Origin: Rivularia sp. T60_A2020_040
GTDB lineage: Bacteria > Cyanobacteriota > Cyanobacteriia > Cyanobacteriales > Nostocaceae
Direction: 5' to 3'
Assembly (NCBI GenBank): GCA_015272215.1
Contig: JACYMD010000112.1
Location: forward strand, 16,090 to 80,089
Length of the DNA: 64,000 nt
Below are positions 36,370 to 44,525 of this stretch, one piece after another. How positions within the stretch are numbered: position 1 is the first letter of the stretch; every line of letters starts with the position of its first letter. Below the pieces are notes generated by a model. That model searched no databases and had not been told where the DNA came from. It saw only the letters and a program-made list of their open reading frames with translations. The position numbers were made by a program, and so were the translations under genes.

Positions 36370-37071
36370 ATGAATAGATTATCGGTACAGGTTGTCATAT
36401 TTGGATTAGGAGTAATGACGTATATTCCAAAAGTTGACGCAACAATTGCCCTTTCTCCTAAGCAATTATTTACAACACCAATACAAGCAGAAACGTTCTC
36501 GCTTTTAACCCAAGTCGCCGTTACTCCGCCGTGCAACGACGGAGCCTGCGGCGACCGGCATTCCCCGGTTGATTCCGATATTTCCGCAATCGCAACTTCC
36601 GGATGGAAAAAGTTTTATTCTAATGAAGGTAATTTTTCCATTTTTGTACCTGATACATCTGTAACAAATTTGAATTCGCAAAGTGAAGATTATTCTATTA
36701 ATATTTACTATGCCGATACTAAAAAAAGTTCTTATATAGTTGGTTATGTTGATTATAAAATAGATTTAAGTAAGTTACCGTTGAGCGAAGTTTATGATAA
36801 TTTCTTAAAAGAATTTTTAGGTGATGAGGTAAAGTTATTGAAACAGCAAAATATTCAATTAAGTAAATATTCTGGAATCGAAGCAGAATATCGAAATGAA
36901 AACCAAGAAATAATTGCGAATATTCGTTTATTTTTAGTTGGAAAAAGGCTGTATGTGCTTGATGTTTCTAACTCTAAGTCTGGAGATGCTACACAATTTT
37001 TTAATTCGTTTAAGTTAGAAAATAATATCAAAGATAATCCTACTAAAATTGCGATAAAAATGTTTGTGTAG
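36370..37071 (+). CDS. Secreted protein of unknown function with an in-frame palindromic insertion
   Basis: 233 residues. N-terminal hydrophobic segment (VQVVIFGLGVMTYIPKV) suggests export. The mature part (about 75-225) is GWKKFYSNEGNFSIFVPDTS, INIYYADTKKSSYIVGYVDY and a domain in which SKYSGIEAEYRN, ANIRLFLVGKRLYVLDV and FNSFKL resemble a PsbP-like or lipoprotein-type fold seen in cyanobacterial secreted proteins; I do not assign it. Codons 49-67 (VAVTPPCNDGACGDRHSP) are encoded by a GC-rich nested palindrome at 36514-36569 foreign to the AT-rich gene. Confidence 0.65.
   Translation: MNRLSVQVVIFGLGVMTYIPKVDATIALSPKQLFTTPIQAETFSLLTQVAVTPPCNDGACGDRHSPVDSDISAIATSGWKKFYSNEGNFSIFVPDTSVTNLNSQSEDYSINIYYADTKKSSYIVGYVDYKIDLSKLPLSEVYDNFLKEFLGDEVKLLKQQNIQLSKYSGIEAEYRNENQEIIANIRLFLVGKRLYVLDVSNSKSGDATQFFNSFKLENNIKDNPTKIAIKMFV
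36514..36569. repeat. GC-rich nested palindrome inside a coding sequence
   Basis: Outer arms GTCGCCG (36514-36520) and CGGCGAC (36549-36555), inner arms CTCCGCCG and CGACGGAG, then a second hairpin ACCGG/CCGGT up to 36569. The reading frame stays open through it. Confidence 0.8.
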
Positions 37072-37120
37072 ACCTATAAGTCGGATTTATAAGAGGAACC
37101 CGACTTCTCTAGGATGATAG

Positions 37121-37927
37121 TTATTCTTTTACTTCCTGGGTAGTTCTGACTATTTTGGTTAATAAATCTCTGGGAATGAATCTGACACTTTCAGCTAGTA
37201 TTCTATTTTGTAATCCAGGAATAACAGTAGTTTTGTTTGCCATTAAACCACGATAGCCAATTTCAGCTACAGTTTGAGCATCCATCAGATTCTTACTTTT
37301 GACTAACTTCGAGTCCGACATTCCAGTTCTGTGATGAAAAGCAGATGCTGTCGGACCGGGACAAAGAACTGTTACAGTCACACCCGTACCCTCTAATTCA
37401 TTGGCGATCGCCTGGGAAAATGAAAAGATATATGCTTTAGTTGCAAAGTATACCGCCATTAAGGGTCCCGGTTGAAAAGCTGCGGTGGAAGCAACATTTA
37501 ATATTTTTCCTTTACCTTGCTTTACCATCTGTTTGAGAAACAATTTGGTTAAATGTGTAAGACATACCATGTTAACCTGCATCATTTCTAACTCAGCATT
37601 CAAATCTGTTTCGTTAAATAATCCATAGTTACCAAATCCAGCATTATTTACTAGTACATCAATCTTGATTGATGACTGATTCAGTTCTGCAAAAATTTCT
37701 TTTGCTGCCAAAGGAACAGATAAATCTTTCACAATAGTTTTGACTGAAATCCCAAATTTATTGGGTAATTCATCTGCTATTTGGGAAAGCTTTTGTTGAT
37801 TTCTATCTACCAATACAAGATTATATTGATTTTGAGCAAATATCTGCATTAGTTCATAGCCAATTCCACTAGCGGCTCCAGTAATTAAAGCAGTTTCTCT
37901 ATGCTGTATTTGAATTTCAGAGTTCAT
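37121..37927 (-). CDS. Short-chain dehydrogenase/reductase (DltE/YqjQ-like SDR)
   Basis: 268 residues. Cofactor motif ITGAASGIGYELM near residues 16-28, NNAGFGNYG, the Ser of NVASTAAF and the catalytic YFATKAY. The C-terminal VIPGLQNRI and ESVRFIPRDLLTK are usual for the group of SDRs that act on lipids or unknown hydrophobic substrates and associate with membranes. Cofactor probably NADP. It converges with the preceding gene; a short GTCGG/CCGAC inverted repeat lies between them near 37080-37105. Substrate unknown. Confidence 0.85.
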   Translation of the reverse strand: MNSEIQIQHRETALITGAASGIGYELMQIFAQNQYNLVLVDRNQQKLSQIADELPNKFGISVKTIVKDLSVPLAAKEIFAELNQSSIKIDVLVNNAGFGNYGLFNETDLNAELEMMQVNMVCLTHLTKLFLKQMVKQGKGKILNVASTAAFQPGPLMAVYFATKAYIFSFSQAIANELEGTGVTVTVLCPGPTASAFHHRTGMSDSKLVKSKNLMDAQTVAEIGYRGLMANKTTVIPGLQNRILAESVRFIPRDLLTKIVRTTQEVKE

Positions 37928-38365
37928 CTTATGGTTCTTAATTAATAATCATTTTTGTTGATTTTGCTTAAAATATTAATATTCAACTATTAATTTTGTC
38001 GCAAAATATTATCCTACCGATGCAAAATTTCAAGTTTTTGCAAGAATCATGTTTCAGGATTCCATAAAAAAAAACAATCTTTACTAGATAACAGTAGATA
38101 ATTTGTGTACTCAAAAGCTTTCCCTAATCAACTTAGTTTCACTTGTTTTTTTGCTGTATTATAACCATCTAAGACTGTCATTGATAAATCCAGTAAAATG
38201 TAAATGAAAAAATCAGAAAAGTAAGTCTATTTATTAGGTCTGCTATATTGTATGATAGCTTCTATTTTCAAACTAGACTGTATAGTATGATAGAGTTATT
38301 TTTTTGATAAATTGTAAGATGTTACAAAGTCTTTTTAAATCAAGAAATATTGGATAAAGTTGAGG
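37928..38365. other. AT-rich intergenic region, no gene seen
   Basis: 438 bp between the dehydrogenase start and the repeat element. Contains a TAGTATGATAG/TGTATGATAG near-repeat (38245-38290). No gene. Confidence 0.35.
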
Positions 38366-38554
38366 TTAGAGGATGTTTTTAAAGTCTTTACATGGCGACT
38401 AGAAGTCGCACGGCAGTCGCTCATGGGGGAGACTCCCAAGACTGCGCTGCCTTGGCTACAGAAATAAAACCCGCCTTACTGCGGGTTATGAATTAACTAT
38501 TTGCTTATGTAGTAGCGGTTTAAACCGCCGGATTTCTTTCAAAACATCCTCTAA
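38366..38554. mobile_element. MITE-like element with 14-bp terminal inverted repeats
   Basis: TTAGAGGATGTTTT (38366-38379) and AAAACATCCTCTAA (38541-38554) are perfect inverted termini of a 189-bp element without a gene. Inside are GC-rich palindromes (CCCGCCTTACTGCGGG, GCGGTTTAAACCGCC). The longer element at 12771-13120 shares the internal blocks in the opposite orientation. No target-site duplication is obvious. Confidence 0.75.
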
Positions 38555-38602
38555 GCTCGACTTCTATTTTCTATCACTCTATAAATTTGAGATATTAAGA
38601 AA

Positions 38603-38632
38603 CCCGGTAGTTTTTAAAAACCGGGCTGTGGG
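38603..38632 (-). terminator. Candidate terminator of the CHAT operon
   Basis: CCCGGT and ACCGGG pair around a TTTTTAAAAA-containing loop, 36 bp past the stop of the CHAT gene; on the minus strand it is followed by TTTCTTAA. Confidence 0.55.
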
Positions 38633-38667
38633 TAAAATAAATTGATTTTGTATGCAAAAGAAATTAA

Positions 38668-40899
38668 TTAAATAGGAATAAATCCGGCTTTTTTGATTAA
38701 CTCTTTACCTTCATCTGTTTTCAGCAAATTTGCATAAGCTTTACCCACTTGTTCTGCGATTGGTTCTTTTCTTAAATCGGGTTCTTTACTTGTTAAATCT
38801 GTATGTTTGTAAATCACGTAAATTTTACGAGTTAAATATCTAGGATAATTATTTTTCAACTCTTCTACGTTTATCTGATTATCATTATTTCGTTTTTTCT
38901 CTTCTTTACATTTATCAGCAGGAATAATTGGTTCTTGGTAAAGAGAAACAAAATTATTTGATGTTTGTCCGATGGGTAATGTTCTAACACTACATTGTGG
39001 TACTACTTCTGGTGCGGATGCATAATAAATTCCACCAATATTTTTCTCTACTTGTTGTAAACCATCTGTTGTACCGTTAACAAGCTGAATATTTTTACCA
39101 AGTTGTTCATTTCCTAAAATTTCATTCACAAAAAATTCGGGTGTGCCTCCTCTACTTGGATTGCGGGAGTAAGCTATTATTGGTAAATTTGGTCCTCCAA
39201 TTTCTTGCCAATTAGTAATTTTGCCAGTATAAATATCTTTGAGATGGGGAATAGTTAAGCCTTTTATCTGAAGTTTGTGATTAACTGCGATCGCAATTCC
39301 ATCTATAGCTACTGCTATATTCCGCAATTCAAAATTGTCTTGTTTTGATTTTGTTTCTGCTTCTGTCAAATGTCGAGAGGACAAGGAAAAATCTAGATTT
39401 CCAGATACAAGTTTATCATTTAATAATACGTTTATACCTTCTCCTGAACCGATAGCACCTTGGAAGGTTAATTTAAAATTGGGATGGGTTTTACGAATTT
39501 CTGGTTCTATAAGTTGCCGAAATGGTTCGGAAGTTGTGCTGCCTCCATAACGGAATGTTCCAGAAGGAACTTTTACTGAACTAAATTTTGTTTCTGTTAT
39601 TGGTTGTACTTGTTGTTCTTTGGGAAATAAATTTCCAGCTAAAATAGCTATCCCACCCACAGTTAAACCAATTAAGCCTGTTAATATTAATGGTTTGATA
39701 TTTGGCTTTTGTTTTTTATCAGATTGTAAATTATTGAAATTATTTTTATTGAAATTATCCGAATTATCTGGTTTTTCTTGATTAATAACTTTCTCTGGAT
39801 TCAGTGATTCCCAAGTTAAGGATTTTAGATTAGATGCCACACAAATTGTCGGTAGCCAAATTGCACCAGGATAATCTAAGTTGAAATGTTCTAGACGTTT
39901 GCGGGCTTTATTTAAAGCTTGGGAAAGAGATTGATTACGGGTAAATTCTGTAAAAAAGTATTTTAAAAATTCTACTGCTACTCTATCGGGTACGGGTTCA
40001 CGCATTACAATACAACGGGGTAAACACAGTTCTGCTAGTTGATTAGCTAAACCCAAACCATCGCAGGAATTAAAAATTGCTAACTGTAACCCTCGATCAA
40101 TAGCTTGTTTTAAAGCTTCTTTGAATTCTTCAATACTTAAACTATCATTATCATTGAGTTCAATCCACCCAATACAGCCATCTTCTCGACTTCCACTATG
40201 TCCGGTAAATATAAAAATATGATATCCTTGTTCATCCCACAAGGCATTACATAATTCTTGACGATTGGGTTGCATCAAACAAATAACTTCTGCACCATGT
40301 TTTTCTAACTCTTTGATTACTTGTAAATCATCTTTTGTATTAATACCGTCGCTTCTACCAACCGTAACTAAAACTCTAATTTTTGAACTTGTTGGCAGTA
40401 TATTACTTATCTTTCTAGATGTACTTTTACCAGCATTTAAAGCAATTTCAACTTGGGGATAGTGTTCCTCAAATAAATTCCACTCTTGCCAAGGAAGACG
40501 ACGTAAATTAACATCTTTAGCATCAATTATGACGCGAACTTCTTCATTTGTATGAAGAAGTTCTTGCGCGATCGCGATTAATTTATCTCGCACGGGAAGC
40601 CATCTGCTATCGCCGGAATTAAGCCATTGATTCAGACTTTCCTTAACCGATTTTACACAATCAGTACTGGAATATTTTGTCACGGTTTTGGGAGTAATCC
40701 GCATCCCCGGTGATGGTGCAATATAAGAACGCACTGCATCAATTTGACGATAAGCTAATTGCCAATTATTAAAAGATGATTCTAATTCTGCTGGAAGTAC
40801 AGGCAAAAATCCTTCGGCTTCAATATTTAATTGCTGTGCGGTTAAATCTACTTGAAATCCTTGTTTACTTTCCCTTATTTTCAGCTTGACAATCGCCAT
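38668..40899 (-). CDS. CHAT protease domain fused through a membrane helix to a PstS-like binding domain
   Basis: 743 residues. Residues 1-160 are the N-terminal part found in cyanobacterial CHAT proteins (LPWQEWNLFEEHYPQVEIAL). The CHAT domain (about 170-355) has the caspase-like dyad His234 in FTGHSG and Cys279 in FNSCDGLGLA, plus MREPVPDRVAVEFLKYFF. A polar linker leads to one membrane helix (401-425). Residues about 445-743 form a type II periplasmic binding protein of the PstS family: YGGSTTSEPF, GAIGSGEGI, YTGKITNWQEIGGP, RNPSRGGTPEFF. By topology the protease would be cytoplasmic and the binding domain periplasmic. Third gene of an operon, 27 bp after DUF1822. Protease sensing of phosphate or another anion is inferred. 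Confidence 0.87.
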   Translation of the reverse strand: MAIVKLKIRESKQGFQVDLTAQQLNIEAEGFLPVLPAELESSFNNWQLAYRQIDAVRSYIAPSPGMRITPKTVTKYSSTDCVKSVKESLNQWLNSGDSRWLPVRDKLIAIAQELLHTNEEVRVIIDAKDVNLRRLPWQEWNLFEEHYPQVEIALNAGKSTSRKISNILPTSSKIRVLVTVGRSDGINTKDDLQVIKELEKHGAEVICLMQPNRQELCNALWDEQGYHIFIFTGHSGSREDGCIGWIELNDNDSLSIEEFKEALKQAIDRGLQLAIFNSCDGLGLANQLAELCLPRCIVMREPVPDRVAVEFLKYFFTEFTRNQSLSQALNKARKRLEHFNLDYPGAIWLPTICVASNLKSLTWESLNPEKVINQEKPDNSDNFNKNNFNNLQSDKKQKPNIKPLILTGLIGLTVGGIAILAGNLFPKEQQVQPITETKFSSVKVPSGTFRYGGSTTSEPFRQLIEPEIRKTHPNFKLTFQGAIGSGEGINVLLNDKLVSGNLDFSLSSRHLTEAETKSKQDNFELRNIAVAIDGIAIAVNHKLQIKGLTIPHLKDIYTGKITNWQEIGGPNLPIIAYSRNPSRGGTPEFFVNEILGNEQLGKNIQLVNGTTDGLQQVEKNIGGIYYASAPEVVPQCSVRTLPIGQTSNNFVSLYQEPIIPADKCKEEKKRNNDNQINVEELKNNYPRYLTRKIYVIYKHTDLTSKEPDLRKEPIAEQVGKAYANLLKTDEGKELIKKAGFIPI

Positions 40900-40926
40900 A
40901 ATATTTTACCTATTACTTCGATGCAT

Positions 40927-41841
40927 TCAAACAACAAACTCTTCGGTAAGACTTGTTTCTCCTAACTTTAGTTCCACCCTAAATCTTTCTTCATGCTGAC
41001 AACTAAATTCAAGCTGTATCCAATCATTAGCAGTTTCTGCTTGAGTTTGCATACAAGCATTTCCCGATTCATCCAAAATAGTCAATTGCAAATTTTCGGG
41101 TAAATAAATGACATTTTCTGCTGGATAAACCCGCAAACGAATATCAAAAACCTCACTATTTGTTGGTGTTAATCCTATTAATAAGACTATCTTTTTCCCA
41201 ACATTAATTACCTTTGCACGGCTAATCGAATTTGTTTGAGAATCTGTATTTTGACGGGTAATCGTCGCAGCACTCCGAAAATTACCAGCTAACACTAACT
41301 CTGGAGATTGCCAATCTTGATTAAATATTCCTTCCAACCATTGACACAAAGTTACCAGATTTTTGCGTTGATTGATAGTGTCAATTAAGACATTTAGAGA
41401 ATGCAATCGACTGACTTCAATTATTTCCGATTGTGCAATGATTGCTGCTGGGACAAATCCTAATATTTCCACAAAATCTAATTGTTTTGTGAGCCTAACC
41501 GCAACATAACCAATTCTTTCTTGGGTTACTTCTTGGGGTAAAATTACAGCATTTTCACCTGGTAATACCGGACGACATTCTATTCTACCAACATTGGGTA
41601 ACATCAAATCGGCAATATCAAAAAATGTTCTGATACTCCAATTCCAGCTATCACTTTGATGCAATGCTGTTTCTATATTTAACCATTTCAAATAATTATG
41701 AACAGCATAAACTGCTAAAGTATTGAAATAGACTTGTTTGCCCTTTTCTACAGAATCTTGCTCCCCAGCAAATTTTTCTGCACAACGATGAGCATCTTTC
41801 CCCAGAGGAACCCGTAAATAATTTGGTTGTGTGCTGTTCAT
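40927..41841 (-). CDS. DUF1822 family protein
   Basis: 304 residues. The N-terminal region LRVPLGKDAHRCAEKFAGEQ and VYFNTLAVYAVHNYLKWLNIE, then ENAVILPQEVTQERIGYVAVRL and EILGFVP, are the DUF1822 signature. The C-terminal roughly 110 residues are strand-rich (VLLIGLTPTNSEVFDIRLRVYP, LPENLQLTILDE). The family is mostly cyanobacterial and, to my knowledge, is often encoded beside CHAT proteins and sigma-like factors; its function is not established. The start overlaps the sigma-like gene by one base (TAATG), so the two are translationally coupled. Cytoplasmic. An adaptor between regulator and protease is one possibility. Confidence 0.85.
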   Translation of the reverse strand: MNSTQPNYLRVPLGKDAHRCAEKFAGEQDSVEKGKQVYFNTLAVYAVHNYLKWLNIETALHQSDSWNWSIRTFFDIADLMLPNVGRIECRPVLPGENAVILPQEVTQERIGYVAVRLTKQLDFVEILGFVPAAIIAQSEIIEVSRLHSLNVLIDTINQRKNLVTLCQWLEGIFNQDWQSPELVLAGNFRSAATITRQNTDSQTNSISRAKVINVGKKIVLLIGLTPTNSEVFDIRLRVYPAENVIYLPENLQLTILDESGNACMQTQAETANDWIQLEFSCQHEERFRVELKLGETSLTEEFVV

Positions 41842-42533
41842 TAATCAATCCTTAAATTTACACCAATTTCTTTAAGTAAAGGTAAGCATTTTTTTTTCCA
41901 ATGAGAATATAGAGTTTGATTGCTTACATTAAATTCTCTGGCAATATCGGCAATTTTATGAGACGGATTTGCTAGTAATAAGCGTTTTGCTAACAATTGA
42001 CAGTGACAATCTGTATTAACCCTGGTATAACAGCGTCTCAACTGCTGGTTTTCATCTTGTTCGATAAATTGGATAATTCTTGTTCCCCAAGTTTCGCGAT
42101 TGCGCTGTTGAATTTCGGCAATTTTGATATCGAGCAGGTCTAAGGTTATACTAGAAAACTGTGGATCTGGAAGCATATCCAATCGGGTTACTTCTTTACC
42201 TTCATCCTTCCCTATTGGTTTATCTAAACTAATTGTATAGTTACCGTCGGCAATAAATAAATCTTTAACGCGCCATTTCAGATAACCGTTAATCCATTTA
42301 ACTAAACTTTTTTGTACACTTTCCTCTGTATTGACTTGAAATTTATCAATATTTCGACAAAACCATTCCCATGTTTGATTCAATGCTTCTAAATAATCTC
42401 GATGATAAGATTTGTAAATACCAGGAAGTTGTTGAACAATTATCAGCAAGTTATTTAAAGCTTTTTGCCTTTCTGGAGTACCCACTTCATAACAACACAC
42501 TTTCTTAATAAGTTTTTCAAGTTGTTCATCCAC
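41841..42533 (-). CDS. Sigma-70-like factor, first gene of the CHAT operon
   Basis: 230 residues. The N-terminal half has a region-2-like helix bundle (YLEALNQTWEWFCRNIDKFQ, SLVKWINGYLKWRVKDL) and the C-terminus an HTH resembling sigma region 4 (KIADIAREFNVSNQTLYSHWKKKCLPLLKE). The central linker is longer than in most ECF sigma factors (about 90 residues with LDKPIGKDEGKEVTRLDMLPDP, reminiscent of region 3 motifs). Such factors precede DUF1822 genes in cyanobacteria. It may direct transcription of its own operon. No anti-sigma gene is adjacent; the CHAT protein could play that part. Family call moderate. Confidence 0.75.
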   Translation of the reverse strand: MDEQLEKLIKKVCCYEVGTPERQKALNNLLIIVQQLPGIYKSYHRDYLEALNQTWEWFCRNIDKFQVNTEESVQKSLVKWINGYLKWRVKDLFIADGNYTISLDKPIGKDEGKEVTRLDMLPDPQFSSITLDLLDIKIAEIQQRNRETWGTRIIQFIEQDENQQLRRCYTRVNTDCHCQLLAKRLLLANPSHKIADIAREFNVSNQTLYSHWKKKCLPLLKEIGVNLRID

Positions 42534-42712
42534 TCCTATTTTCTCCCCAATCTTTTATTAATAAAAAAGCTTATTTTCACCGCTGCATCCTACCTGGAAT
42601 ATTAATTAATCAATTGTCATATAAATTATTTAGATAATTTTGTTTAATTATTTTAAGTATTTTTTGATTAAAAAGGTACTATATAACGGTTTTCACTTGG
42701 GTGCAATACAAA

Positions 42713-42780
42713 TTTTAACCTCACCCCGCCCTCTTAACCCCTCTCCTTTTTAAGGAGAGGGGAAGGGGGTGAGGTTTTAA
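42713..42780. repeat. TTTTAACCTCACCCC...GGGGTGAGGTTTTAA inverted repeat
   Basis: Second copy of the family at 24418-24503, again with inner CCCCTCTCC/GGAGAGGGG arms. Confidence 0.85.
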
Positions 42781-42901
42781 TGTATTGGACTCAACTGAAA
42801 TTTGCTATATTTATAGTAATATTTTTTGATTTCGGGATGGTTAATTCAAGGTTAAGCCTGCTTAGATTAATCTTAAATATGCAAGATATAACGTAATCAC
42901 A

Positions 42902-42965
42902 GAAGTTGGGTTTTTAAAAGCTTTTATCCGTAACACAAAAAAACATTAATAAAAACCGGACTTCT
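42902..42965. repeat. GAAGTTGGGTTTTTA...TAAAAACCGGACTTC inverted repeat
   Basis: Divergent copy of the AAGTCGGGTTTTT family, 9 bp past the 3' end of the minus-strand gene at 42975. Confidence 0.7.
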
Positions 42966-42974
42966 TACCCCAGA

Positions 42975-43412
42975 TTAGGAATTATCAACCACCTGTTCAC
43001 TCATCCGTAGTTCCAACAAATCCAATAACCCATTCACATCAGAATTAAGTTGTGTAAAACAAACAGGTGGTGAAATTTCTGGTTGAAAATAAATTAACTT
43101 AATCTGTTCTTTACCGATACCTATCATTAAAACTTCTGTTTCAGGTTTATAACTATCTATTAAACCCAAAAGTTCTTGAAGCTTATGATCAACATTATCA
43201 TTAAATTTCTCAATTGCTTCTGAGGGACAATAGACAAAATGCGGCTTTGGTTGTAAATCAATACCAATAGTACCTTTACTATGACCATTTTCCTGCCAAA
43301 GTCCCCAGGAAAGTGCTGCTAATTCCTGTTGATGTGCTTTGACAAATTTATCTAACCTGTGCAACCATTTGGGTTGGATTATATCCGATTGAGTACTACC
43401 AAACATCATCAC
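42975..43412 (-). CDS. Conserved cyanobacterial protein of unknown function (possibly CcmS-like)
   Basis: 145 residues, soluble, no signal. Notable segments: LDKFVKAHQQELAALSWGLWQENG, TIGIDLQPKPHFVYCPSEAIEKFN, ELLGLIDSYKPETEVLMIGIG and IKLIYFQPEISPPVCF. The pattern matches a widely conserved cyanobacterial family; from memory it may be the one named beta-carboxysome assembly chaperone CcmS, but I cannot confirm this and no carboxysome gene is near. It follows the transmembrane hypothetical gene at 43499 on the same strand, 86 bp apart. Confidence 0.6.
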   Translation of the reverse strand: MMMFGSTQSDIIQPKWLHRLDKFVKAHQQELAALSWGLWQENGHSKGTIGIDLQPKPHFVYCPSEAIEKFNDNVDHKLQELLGLIDSYKPETEVLMIGIGKEQIKLIYFQPEISPPVCFTQLNSDVNGLLDLLELRMSEQVVDNS

Positions 43413-43498
43413 ATTTCTAAATAAGCAATTAAATTCATCATCTCATATAAAAGCCCCATATAGAACAGACAATCTAAGGTAAACCTCTCCTTCTTTCC

Positions 43499-44404
43499 TT
43501 ACTTTGTGTTCTCTGCGTCTCTGCGGTTATTTAATAAATAATCATTCTCTGGCAAACTAATAGTTTGCGGTGTCGGTGGTTTGAGATGTATTCTCATCCG
43601 AATCAGTAGAAATGTCATGGGAATACTCAATATAAAACCAATTACAATCAAAAACATCCAGATAAAATACCAGACAAAAAATTCTTCAAATCCGGTAATT
43701 TCGTAAAAGAAGCGATTATTTGCGATTAATTCCGGAGTTGATTTGTTGTCGGAAAATTTAAACAAGAATTCGTAATATGGATAATGGTTATTACTAACTT
43801 GTCCGCCATTTGCTGCTAAAAATAATAATGACTGATTATTATTATCTTCAGCTTCAATGACTATACCTTCAAGCCGCTTCCCATCTCCTTTTGATATCAA
43901 ATCACCGCTAGCTTTATCCGATACTAATTCACCCTTGTATCCCGGTTCTCCTTGATATAAAAGTTCAGTTGCTTCCAAATAATTATATAAATAATTTAAT
44001 TTATCGGGAGAAATATAAGGAGTTTTTGTAGACAACTTTCCTTGTTTATTTAAAGATAAAATAATTCGAGTATGATCGCAATATTCTGTATTACATTTTC
44101 CCGTACCGCAATTATTTTGAGGATTTTCAATACCCGATTGTATTTCTTCTATACAGGAATTTGAAGTATCAATTTTAAAAATTCTGCTCCCATCATTTCT
44201 TTTGATGCTCGAAACGGGAGTAATTGAAAGGATTTTATCGAATTCTTTAACTTGATTCGGTAATTCCGGAGGATTGAAATAATATCCCCAATAATACTTA
44301 GAAATAGATATAGAAGCTAAAAAGCCAACGAAAACACTACTACCAAAAGTCAGTAGAAATGTTAATATAATCCACAATGATTTAGGATGATTATTATTCT
44401 TCAT
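43499..44404 (-). CDS. Two-helix membrane protein of unknown function
   Basis: 301 residues. A membrane helix at about 11-33 (LWIILTFLLTFGSSVFVGFLASI) and another at about 243-268 (WYFIWMFLIVIGFILSIPMTFLL) bracket an extracytoplasmic domain of about 210 residues. That domain contains a Cys cluster (NNCGTGKCNTEYCDHT) and segments such as RIILSLNKQGKLSTKTPYIS and DGKRLEGIVIEAEDN. The tail after the second helix is short and cytoplasmic. I do not recognise the family. Same strand as its neighbours 42975 and 44526. Confidence 0.6.
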   Translation of the reverse strand: MKNNNHPKSLWIILTFLLTFGSSVFVGFLASISISKYYWGYYFNPPELPNQVKEFDKILSITPVSSIKRNDGSRIFKIDTSNSCIEEIQSGIENPQNNCGTGKCNTEYCDHTRIILSLNKQGKLSTKTPYISPDKLNYLYNYLEATELLYQGEPGYKGELVSDKASGDLISKGDGKRLEGIVIEAEDNNNQSLLFLAANGGQVSNNHYPYYEFLFKFSDNKSTPELIANNRFFYEITGFEEFFVWYFIWMFLIVIGFILSIPMTFLLIRMRIHLKPPTPQTISLPENDYLLNNRRDAENTK

Positions 44405-44525
44405 CAGTAGAAATAACTAATTAACTGAAAACACTGTTATAACTACTAATAGTGTTTCGATCAAGTTGGCTTTGATCCGGAATAAATTATCAGTTATCAT
44501 CCAGCGTAATGTATCATGATGACTA

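Larger units (their letters stand above)
42534..42974. other. Intergenic region upstream of the CHAT operon, with two repeats
   Basis: 441 bp holding the operon promoter (not identified), the CCTCACC-type inverted repeat (42713-42780) and a GAAGTTGGGTTTTT-type inverted repeat (42902-42965). Confidence 0.5.
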
